Positions 50,501 through 62,500 of a stretch of DNA of 64,000 nt are shown one piece after another. Positions within the stretch are counted from its first letter, which is position 1. Each line of letters begins with the position of its first letter. The notes beneath the pieces are model-generated. The model saw nothing but the letters and a program-made list of their open reading frames with translations. It was not told the DNA's origin and ran no database searches. Origin of the DNA: Owenia fusiformis (taxonomy: Eukaryota; Annelida; Polychaeta; Sabellida; Oweniidae); NCBI GenBank assembly GCA_903813345.2, contig CAIIXF020000001.1, forward strand, positions 12,853,915 through 12,917,914. The letters run 5' to 3'. The translations under genes were made by a program, and so were the position numbers.

Positions 50501-53500
50501 GATATTATTGATTGTATTGACTTAGTTTTACTCAATATAATTTTTGGTGATCTTCAAGCATCTAGAATTTGAAATCAAAATAAATATACTGTGATATTAC
50601 TTTTAAGTTTGTAAAAAATGAAAATGGCTAACAATGGCTGAATCAGCTTGAAAAGGTCTTAATCAGGAGACTTTCTTCAACTATTTTTTATGTATATTTA
50701 CAGATACTGTGTGTAAAGGTCCAGAGCAGACCACACCAGGGGATGTTGCAATAAAGTCTACAACAACAACAACTAGTCAACAACAAAAATACCAAAAACA
50801 ACAGCAAACGTATACAGCCTGCAGTGATAACCCTGAAGCAATACATAATTCTAATAATAACACAAACAACGAATCTGAAATTAATGGTGCCAAAGAATTA
50901 AATGGAAAAACTGCACGATATGACCTGTGTTTGGGTAGCATCAGTAATGGCATATCTGGCCTAAAATCATTGAGCTCTACCCAGTTGAATCATACCACCC
51001 CTAAAAAACGAGGGCGGAAGGGAGTTAGTGTGTCAAAAAAGACTTGTAGCTATTGTGGAAAAGTCGCGAAAACTCCAGCAGCCTTACAGCGTCATTTACG
51101 GAAACATACTGGTGAACGGCCTTTTGTTTGTCAGGTAATTTCATATTGCCATGCTTAATTATTGGCTTTTTTACTTTAATTTCTAATTAAATTCCCTGAG
51201 AATTTATTGCATTCTTGTATATGTCATTCTCAAATAAAATCTGTGAAGAAGTGACACTCTGGCACAGCATTCATCCAAGAAAATGAACATAAACAATTAA
51301 ACATCAACAGAAAAAAATCAGATATTAACCATGGAATTATAGATGCACTTTGGGATATGATGGTAAAATCTGTAAAATACTGTGGACATATTCATGTAGC
51401 TATTTATTAGCAAACTTTCTCATGAAAAAATAAATGTTGCAGATTTGTTGAATTTTCTAGCAGAAATTGGTTACCCCCTCCATTCACTTTTTCTGATTTC
51501 CAGGCTTGAATGTTTCATTTTGATTACCATGATTTAATGTTAGAAACAATGTCTAGTACCCCCTTTTCCCCACCTAGATAAAACCTATATAGGCTAATTC
51601 CTTATTGTTGTTTCTTTTTAATTTCAGAATAATATTACTTATTCAGCACTCTTTAAAATTGCCAAGTTACATGTATATACCTAAATATCATGGCAAAATA
51701 TTATTTAAATGATGAAGACTTTTTATTGGCCTTTTATGGAATTAAAAAAACATTGTATATTATCTCATTGATATTGTCAACAAGTATAAGCCTGGCCATA
51801 GGAAAACCGGTCTTATCACAAAAAGTAAAATTGAGCTACAGAGCCAAAAATGTGCCCAAGATTAAGAGGAAAATGTGCTAAATTCAAATCAGACTTTTTG
51901 GTCTATATATGCAAGGAAAGATTGTCAGGACATAAGCCATGGCTCATTTGAAAGGTCTCTTTGTGCTTTTTAAGATAAACAAAAAATCAGAATATTGAAA
52001 AATAAGACCCCTTTTTCTGTGGCCTGGCTCATATATAATTTTGAAATAATTTTGACCACATTACTGATAAAATAAATATACTGTTTATTGTAAAACATCA
52101 ATGTATAATTTTTCATTATTTCATATCATTCATGTCATTTCTTTCTTGCAGCGCTGTGTGCCACCCAAGTGTTTCAAAGCCAAAAGAAGTCTACAATACC
52201 ATCAATTGGGCCATCACAAGATAAAACCAAAACCTTCAAATTATCGTTTTCGACTAAGATCTGGTGGTGGTGAAAACTTAAACGAGAATCTTGATAATCT
52301 TACTAAAGAATGCCCAAATATGGCTGTGTTACAGCCACCCAGTGATTTGCGGTGTTTAACTTCAAGAATGTCAGGAATTGATCGAGAGGTCCCCGATGAT
52401 AAACTTAGTATGCAAAGGTACTATAGAGAATCTCTAGGGCTAGAGTTAATTCAGTCAGTACCCTCTGATGCTACCTCGGACAATGGAAATACCTCTAAAC
52501 ATGAAGACAAAGATGAGGAAATCTCTAGTCAAACCCCTGCCACTACTGATCAACCCATGACCTCTAAACCTGAACTTCCTGTCCATGAAATACAAAAGGA
52601 AGACCCCGTGGAAAAAGCTGAAAGCATTGAACCAGAGCAGAGATCTCCATCCGAAGTGGATAATGAGAGCTTATATAAAGATTTATCCCCCGATGAACTA
52701 AAGAAGGTGGAACTATCACTAACATCACGTCATTGCCAATTCTGTGGGAAACATGGTTCAAAACCTAGTGACATGAAGCGCCATCTTATGGTCCATACAA
52801 ATGAAAGACCTTTCAAATGTCAGGTTAGTTATTTCTATGGTGTCAGACACATCTCATATGACATAAAGAGCATGCACGATAGATCAATTATCTATACATC
52901 ATATTTTACTTATTTATATCAAATTGCTAAATTGTCGTGACTTAATATGTCACGGTGCTAAAGCATGAGTTTTTATCCGAAATAACTATGATGAATTATA
53001 TTAAATCAAAATGAATCACAATCCAACAGAATCTGAATTTTAAAAAACACATCAATGTAACAAGGTGAACTATCAGTAAAACAAATCTCTTGTTTTGATT
53101 CCAATTTTAACCTAATTTGAAACTTAGATATTTAATTTGAGACGGCATACTAATTAGATTTTATTTACAAATATTATAAATGTGGCATACTAAGCCCTCA
53201 TGACCCCCATCCTATTTTTCTGTAACAACTTGACTAAACTTTGCAAATAGCAGAAAAGTCGCTTAGTTTAAAAAAACATGACATGAAAAATATCATCAAT
53301 TATTATAATTGTATTGATAAAGTGACAAGATATTTCATCTTCTTTGAGTCTTGAATTACTCCTTTGAGTCTTTTTATGAAGACTTACTTTAGTATCACAA
53401 ACATGTGGGATATAGTTTTCACTTAGAATTGATTTAAAGTGAAAAAAAAAAGTTTCTCATCTTGACTTATTGATAGATTCATGTATCCTGAAATTTTACA

Positions 53501-56500
53501 ATTTTTTCATTTCTCAAAGAACATACAAATAAAATACAATATTATTGCCTACATTTTTCAACATCGTGGGCAACATATATTTTACAAATAAAACAGAAAA
53601 GCCAAGTAGAATACAAGTTCAAATATCTAAGAATAAAATCAACAGAATCTCTATATTTGGATTTGTAACCAAAACATAATAGTCTTGTCATCTAATTATT
53701 GTACAAAACAAAATAATACAATACAAATGATATGAACATACAATTTAATTACTAAGTCACTTTTTTTAACATCAGTCATTATCGCTGAATTTCATGCTGT
53801 GTTTTCATTAACCAATATTTAAATCAAATTTTGTTTTCCGAATATTAGTACAGAACCACAGTAAGAACATACATGTTTTTTCTATTTTTGAAATAATAAC
53901 ATAAGCTGCCAAATTATAATCAAAATAAATAGAACTTGATATAATACCTTCAGGTGCATTTCATATTAAATACGTCCACATAAGTGATTGTTTTCTTGTA
54001 ATGATTGCTTTCGGAGTAATTGTATATGCTTCGTATTATATTATTTTATTACATTATATTACATTATATCATATAATACATTATATTATATCATATTATA
54101 TTATATTTTATCATATTATACTATATTATACCATATATTATATCATATTTCATTATACTATATTATCTCACATCATATATTATATTATAGATATTAGACA
54201 GTCTCCGTTTGAATAATCATTTGACATTTTTTATGTCAATTTTTTTTTTGTTCTAGGTGTGCAGTAAAGGTTTCAAGGCAAAGGGAAGTTGTAATTACCA
54301 TGAGAAGGTGGCTCATGGTATTGAGGTAGAGCTTAGCCAGGGCTTACAGGAGCGCTACCTCAGACTTAGAGCCAATCAGAAACTTAAGCGAATCTCACAA
54401 GCATATGAGAATATGGACATGTCCGAGTTTACTGAGGACAGTGAACTTGATAAAGTTGAAGTGAAACAGGAAGCAGGTGATAAAGACATTGAATCAAATG
54501 TTACTGCACAGCAAGCAAAAGCTTGTGCTCTTGTTGATAAGGTACCAGATGATAAAGATCAAACTTCTGAGTCAATTGCCCCTACAGTAGAATCTTTTAG
54601 TAAACCTATGATCTCATATTTTGATAAGCAAGCTGATGATACCAAAGAACGATTCACCAGAGATGAAGTTATAATTAAACCAGAAGATGGTGACTTCACT
54701 GATACATATAGCATAGACAATCAATCTAGTTATGTAGAGTGTGGTACCCCATCTGGTCATTCTAACCCAGACCCAGAGAGTCCATCACTACAGACTTTAA
54801 ACATAGAAAAGGAAGAAGTGGTTGTCAGTAGGATTACAGGCATTAGCAAGAAAACTGGCCTTAAAGCTAAATTCTATAAGTGTCATTTATGTTCGAAACA
54901 CTACAATGACTTTGGTAATCTTCAGAGTCATTTAGTGATACATTGTTTCAAGAAACACACGCAGATGTACCGGTGTGAGAAGTGCAATGTTGGCTTCACT
55001 AAGCAAGCCCTTCTACTTAGGCACAAAGTGAAACACAAGCTTCAAGAAACAATAAAAATTGACAATCAGTCACAATTAGCAGAACCAGTCATTGTAGAAT
55101 CTCCGTTACTTAAGCCAGAGGAAGTAAAAGCTCTCACAACTGATAAATCATCTCCTGAAAAGATCTACGCATGTCAGTATTGTAATAAATGTTTCGATCG
55201 TCTGTTTTCCCTTCAGAGGCATGAGCGTGTACACACTGGGGTTAAACCATGCTTCTGTAAGGCATGTGGTAAAGGGTTCAGCGAGCCTCGCAATCTAAGA
55301 CAACACATCATGAGATTTCATCGTGAGCAAAGTCACAAGCTGATCACATATAGTAGAAGACGTGTGCGCCCTCTATCCTCTGAGGAATCCCACTCATCAC
55401 AACAACGGGGCACAAGCATAGCCTCTGAAGACACTGAAGTCACAAGTCCAAGTAAATACTCAGAAAGTTTGCGAACCGACAGCGTGGATTCTGTGTATGC
55501 CAGCATGTTAGGTGCAGATGATGACATCACAGTAGTAATTCCATCTGATGCTCCCATGGAAGTTGAACCACAGACTCCTGGTTCAAACAGTTCCGACTCT
55601 GTTTGGTCGTCTAATTCCTCATTGTGTGAGGTCTCCCCTGGAAATGAAATACTTTCTGCTCCTGTAAAATCAATGTTATATAAGCCTCGAGAAAAAGTGA
55701 AACGTAAGATGCTGATGCCCACAAAGGCTTATCGTGATGAGGATGATGAAACTCCATGTCTGCCAAAACAACGGACTATGTTTGAATATCCTCCACTGGA
55801 TAAAGGCGAAGATGAGGAGAAAGATATTCCCAGTGAGAGTCAGGCAAAGGATACTTATGAGACAATAGAAACAAAAATAGCACACAAACCATTGGAAGCA
55901 AAAAGCCAAGCTGATCCAGTAATCATCAAAACTGAACATTCAACAGTCACAACTGAGGAATCTCCTGATATCAAGCCTAATGTAAACCCTCTAGCATTTG
56001 TTCCTAAACCATTTGGTACGTTTCCTACAGAAATATTTTCTCCCTATATGTTTCCAATGGTCCCGAATATGCCAAAAGTCAGTCCTAACCTTATCAGCTT
56101 TCCAGATATGCTACCATTCTTTCTTGGAGGGACAAGAACCCCTAACCTTCTCAATGCATCAAGGTTTCCACCCCCAACCACCTCACCATCGTCAACCCCA
56201 GCAATTAAAATCTCCACCGAAACTAGTGCCACTAGTGCCAAATCACCCACACTGTCAAGTCCAACCAGAAGAAGTAGTTCCTCCCCACCTAGTGACAATG
56301 AGACTGGAGAGGATCGCAAGGCAACATCACTTTCCAGAACTCACTCCCGGTAAGAATGCATGCACATCATTTAGTTTTATGTGATATCTGGATATATCAA
56401 ATCCAAAGCACACCTTAGAAATTATACTGATCCTATTTTCAGTAACTTAATTAAATCTGAATGGTCATTATTTCTATTTGATTGGGTGTGTGCTATGTTA

Positions 56501-59500
56501 TACTGTTATCATGTATATTGTTCAAAATAACCACTCATCTCAGCCCATTCCTTATATAACAAAAGCCTTTTTTTGTGCAGTCTTTTGGCCTCTTGTCTGC
56601 CAAAGAGTTGCCCTTTCCATGATGTCTGCTGTCTGACCATTCCTTGAAAACACATGTTATTGAAAAGCTCCAACCACTTGTTAAGTTTCCGTGTCATGGT
56701 CCAGACAGTGAAGAGGAATCTTTATTATGATAACAAATCAAATGAGTATATTAGAAAAATGAAAAAGTTGGGTTTCAGGCATCATCATAAAACCATATCT
56801 CAGCCATGTGCTGTCTTGAGTCCAGATTTGATTTGTGTTTTGAAGTTGTTCATTGCTGAATTATATTGGGAGTCATATTTGTTTTTAATGAAAAGATGTG
56901 TCCAGGTTGATATAAAGTTACAGTTCCTGGCTTTGGAGTTTATTAAATTTACTGTTCATAATTGCCATTTACAATCAATCATTTGTTTTTGCTGTATAAT
57001 GACCGGAATTAAACTAGAAAGTCTCGTTTCCATTTCAATGAACAATCAGAGGGATAGATATAATGTTTTTTTGCTTTCATCATTTCATGACCTGCCTAAT
57101 TTCTAAAAAGTTTGACTGTTCTGGCTTTATTTCAGGATAACTCTTTGATTTGTAAAACACAGTATTGGTGTACCTCCAATTTTCAATTCTAATGAATTTG
57201 TACATTTCTGCATCTTAAATTCTGAACAACTTCTACATTTCATCAGATATTTCAATTCTTTTTTACAGATAATAAAATGAGTATTGTCAAGGAAACAATG
57301 GCATATTTTTGTAGATTGCTTTCAACATTTTCACTCATTATCCCTTCTAATTGCTTTAATTGTGCCATCTCATTAGCTTATTTAACATAACTACTAAACA
57401 GTACTGAATCAGTAGGTGGAATTACACCTACGATGTAAAAGCGCTTTTTAAAATCCTATCGGGTTTCGACCCGCCTTTAGAGTCAGGTGTAATCACGATC
57501 GCGGATTTAGAAAAGCGCTTTTGTAATCCTCCCAGACCCCTAGTCATTAAAAACCGCTTTCACACCCAAAGGCGGTTTAACGTGTAGGTGTAATACCGAT
57601 TGGTTTTCAAGGCGCTTTAACTCGATTTTACACTGAACGAAAACTATATTTGCGCATGAGCATCAAGCATGTTATTGATTTCCGGTGTGGAGGAAACTTC
57701 AAAAAACAAAATTCAAATATTGTGCAAAACTCAATCAAATCACCAAAATGTCGAAAATCATCATGATTCCACGTTCTACCAAGAACAACGCAATTTGTAA
57801 ATAGAATAACCGTAAATTAAATAAATGATATAATACTATTGACGACGGATATTGATGATTCAGCATCCCGAACAGAAGAAAGTAGCTAATATTTTGAGCA
57901 CCATAGTATTATGATAATAGCTCTTCTCGATCACTTTGACGCTCACTGGGCCAAAAATCTAAAGTCTTATATTTATACGCCCATGGGCGTATAAAAAATG
58001 ATAAAATAACGGACGAAATTACCCCTTCTTTCAGTTATACGCCCAGGGCTTATATACGAGAAATTCCGGTACTATTGTAGATTGGGGAAGGCGAGGGGAG
58101 GGGATGATTGAATAGTTGAAATTACCTCTCTACAATGAAGTCAAAAAAGTGACGAGATCTTTGTCTTGTCCACATCGTTCGTTCCTGTCCCATATTACCA
58201 AGGATGCCAAACAGCCCCAACAAAAGTACCATCTTCATTTTACTGGATCTCTCTTGGATCTCTCATAACAACCGAGCTTCTCTCTTTGCGCGCTTGTGCA
58301 TTGTTTTCCATGCTTTCTTTAGCACATATTTGTTAAAGCCAGAGGTAGATTGAATACGATTTAAGAAAAAAAGGAACATACAGTATCGGATCATTTTGAA
58401 TCTCCAGAGATGGCGCTACGGTTGAAAGTGTATATCTAAATAGCAGATTTTGATGCAAATGCGATGGTTGATGGCAAATTATTGTCTTAAATCAGTCTAA
58501 AAGCGCTTTAGAAAAATCAAGTGTAATCACGAAAAGTTGTCTTCAAGGCGCTTTTAAAATTTTGGTGTAATCAGGATTGCGGTTTTCTAGCCTACGTTAC
58601 CCAAAACGCCTTGAAAACGCCTTTAGCCATGAAATAGGTGTAATTCCACTAAGTGTGTACATGAATTACAAATATAATACAAATTTTCTTAGGTAAAACC
58701 TATCTAACCCAAAAACACTTGGACCGACCAAAAGTGCTTGGATACGAAAGAAGTCACATTTCAAGGTTTTTAAATTTGACGTCCATGCCAGATTGAATAA
58801 AAAATGTTCATGTTAAGAGGTGTTTGAAGTATAGAGGTGTTCAGATATAAAAGTATTACTGTATTATATGGATTTAATGTGAACTTCATTTTTACCTTCA
58901 GACTACAAGTAGTTCGTTCACCCATCAATCGTGAGAAGGTCTGCAAACCTCAAGCACTTCCGGATGGTAGATCAGTTTACCCTTGTGTCTTTTGTGGGAA
59001 GGAGTTTAGCACATTCTCTGATATAAATAGACATATGGACTTCCATGAAGGTAACTTGTTATCCACATTGAGGAACTTAATTATATATCAAATAGGTGTT
59101 GTTGTTTTTTTTGTTAATTAAGGTGTTTTTAAAATGACTTTCATAGGGCAACAACCCTACTAGGTAATTGTTAGTTCATTAATTCCATAAATCTTGTTTA
59201 TCATAACTTTTGCACAGAATAGCAGTATTGTTCCCTTGTCAACTTTAAGATGCTATTCTTTGCAAAGTTCATCAGCTTATTTCGACGTTATCAGTGTCGC
59301 CAACAATTTTGATTTACTTTACATATCGTGTAGATTGAAATGTGATCTTTTGAATATTTAAGATTTAATTATGGTAATATTTTTATTTATTTCAAAAAAC
59401 AAATATTAGCAAACCCCTACTGTCGTTATCAAAGACAGAGGGGGATTGAAATTGGTATGATTGTACTTGAAAATGTAGTAAAAAGCTAGTTTCATCTCTA

Positions 59501-62500
59501 AACATGTCTGGTGACAAAAAGCTCAATTTATGACATGGTCAGTGGGACTTTAAAACGTGAAATATTGGGGGTGGGGGCTTGCTAATATTTGTTTTTTGAA
59601 AGAAATAAAAATATTACCATAATTAAATGTTAAAAATTCAAAAGATCACATTTCAATCTACGCTATATGTAAAAAATCAAAATTGTTGGCGACATTGATA
59701 ATGTCGAAATAAGTGATGAACTTCATTCTCCAAACTTAGAATGGTCCTTTCCCAAATCCTATTAAAATTAAAGACTACATGGCGGGAAAAAATAGTAGAG
59801 GGGGAGTAGCCAATCTCTGCTAGAAAATTCAACAAATCTGCAAGATTCATTTTTTCACCAGAAAGTTGCTCAGTGAATAGGTCCACATTATGGTGAAATC
59901 TGTTATTTTCTAGGTATTTTATGATACTGATTCACTTCTGAGGTTAGATCTATTAAAAAGCCACAAAGCCACTAACATGCAAAAGTCAATGTTCTTGCTA
60001 TGAATCAAATTATGATAGAGGTTGGATAAATTCTTTAAAGGTTACTACAACACTATCATGCATGATGGGTTCAAGAGAATAACATTTTTGCAATTTAAAA
60101 TAACTGAGTTATATATCATTTTTTCTTCAGATATTCGGCCTTATAAATGCCAGTGGTGTGACTATAATGCAAGGACAAACAGTCAGCTTAAAGTCCACAT
60201 GATGAGGCATCAAGGTATATACTAGCAGATGTTTTACTGTTATACACAAATATTGTTTTTATCATCAAACTCAAATAGTTCTTTTTTGTCAATTCAATTT
60301 ATTCCTTAATAATATAATTAAATACAGAACATATAACAGGTGACATCATTTCTGATGTTTATACCCGTACATGTGAAAGCATAATATTATGAATATTAAG
60401 AGCAAGGCAAAGTCAAGGAGTCATCAAACATATCAATTGAAGAGGGGGTGTTGGTGCTTTTGATGTCACCACCCAGAGGACATATTTTTATTACAGTCTC
60501 CAACTTTTTGTGGACTGTGGTTGGTGTTTGGTGATCCGCATTTGGCAGTCATTGTCTGTAACAAATGGCAGGTGGTGACAATTTACATGTTAATGCTCTG
60601 TCTTGTGTTGTTAGAAAGCTTGGGTATAACGTTCAAACAGAATCATATCTTAAAATTATAGAATTGTATATTTGAATTCATCTTTACTTAATATTATGTA
60701 CTTGGAATTCAATAATATTTGATCAGTGACTTTGATCAGACACTCACTCACCAAATGTCTGTTCCTCCATGGCCATCTCTACCAGAATGCATTGGAATAA
60801 TCTATAGTACTTTCTAACATTTATATCAGCAACCATAAAAGTATTGTATGATTAATAAGGAAAGCATATTCACATAATCCTCAAGTATTTAAGACATAAA
60901 ATGATATTAATCGTAGGGTTTCACTGACAGTGTAGTTATTATATTGATCATTGCCAAAGAACAAATGTTACATTCGGTGTTCTAAGTTGAGAACATATTA
61001 AAGTAACAAACTTAAGAAGACAGAATATGGCATATCTGACCACAAAGTAACATACCAGTCGACCACAAAGTGACATACCAAAGTTGACTTCAAGGTGACA
61101 TACCAGAGTTGACCACAAGGTGACATACCAGAGTTGACTACAAAGTAATATACCAGAGTCAACCACAAAGTGACATACCAAAGTTGACTACAAGGTGACA
61201 TACCAAAGTTGACTACAAGGTGACATACCAGAGTTGACCACAAAGTGACATACCAAAGTTGACCACAAGGTGACATACCAGAGTTGACCATAAAGTGACA
61301 TACCAGAGTCGACCATAAAGTGACATACCAGAGTTGAATACAAAGTGACATAGAAAATGAAGTGACATACCTGATTTAAAAACGAAGTGACAAAATTGAG
61401 TTGAAAATGAAGTGACATACCAGATTTGAATACACAGTGACATACCTGAGCTGACTACAAAGTGACACAACAGATTTGAATACATAGTGGCATACCAGAG
61501 TCGAACATTAAGGGACTTACCTGAGTCGAACATTAAGTGACTTACCAGAGTTGACGACAAAGTGCAAGACCAGAATCAACCACAAAGTGACATACCAGAG
61601 TTGAATACAAAGTGAAATACCTGAGTTGAAAACAAAGTGAAGCACCTGATTTGAAAATGAAGTGACAAACTTGAGATGAAAATGAAGTGACATACCAGAG
61701 TCGATCACAAAATGACATAATTGAGTTAAAATACAAAGTGTCTTACTCAAGTAAAACACAAATTAGCAAAACAATCTCCCTCATGACCATAAGCAGGGCT
61801 CGTCTCATTTCTCTTTTCATTCATTTAATTAGGAAAAAGCATATTTCTTAGGGAAGGATATTGTTATAATCGATCACAGAGCCAATAGCAATAAAGTAGC
61901 TCTGCGGAAGTAAATATGACGGATTAGTATAGTTGTGAGGCCAGACAAAAACACATCATTTATCATGAGGGGCTCTTCCGCTAAATTGTTCTGATTTCCT
62001 GTCGCTGAACACGTGTATCTGCAAATGAGGATAGTGTCAATTGAGAGGATATTATGGATGAAAGTACTTTTCTATGACAGGATAGATAAAAACAGAAATT
62101 AGAGGAAAGAAATAATATGTGTTTTCAACAGTGAAGACTCTAACATGACAAAACTGAAAGACACAGCTCAAATTGGTTTAGAAAAATATTGGACATTAAT
62201 TAATGACAGTGATGAATCATTGATTGTCTTTATAATATTTCCTGATTTGTTACACCCTCGTATATTTCTTGCCATATATTTTTAAGATATCAGGCCTTGA
62301 GAACGGGAGCACATTATTGTTAATTTGAAGTGTTTATTCGTTGGTTACAGGCATTAGAGAGTTCCACTGCACGCTCTGCAATTACAAAGGCGTTACCCAA
62401 TCAGATCTGAATCGTCATATGAAGTCACAAATTCATGTCATGAAATCGCAGAACCAGTGCATCTTGTGTGGGGAAGGTTTTGTGACACCAGTTAATCTAC

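Larger units (their letters stand above)
60215..62350 (+). other. Zinc-finger gene intron 6
   Basis: Contains family A copy 8 (60463-60600) and a 25-bp minisatellite (61038-61760). The remaining sequence has no recognised feature. Confidence 0.85.

Noticed and set aside
52141-52175. Alternative exon 3 acceptor after CCCAAG, which would remove the odd VPP in finger 2
   Set aside because: It would leave Cys-Gln directly before Cys-Phe and destroy the finger, and it has a poor pyrimidine tract compared with TTTCTTGCAG.
54257-56353. Exon 4 as a complete single-exon gene ending at TAA 56351-56353
   Set aside because: It starts in the middle of a zinc finger after a splice acceptor, and its stop overlaps a consensus donor that joins in phase to three further finger exons.
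56654-57106. 150-codon frame in intron 4
   Set aside because: Overlaps the start of a dispersed repeat, shows no domain and does not join the flanking exons in phase with splice sites.
60948-61759. Several overlapping minus-strand frames with WYVTLWSTLVCHF repeats
   Set aside because: They are translations of the 25-bp minisatellite in different frames; no start context, signal or family match.
61038-61760. Possible CRISPR-like array
   Set aside because: The 25-bp units are directly adjacent with no unique spacers, and the DNA is animal nuclear.
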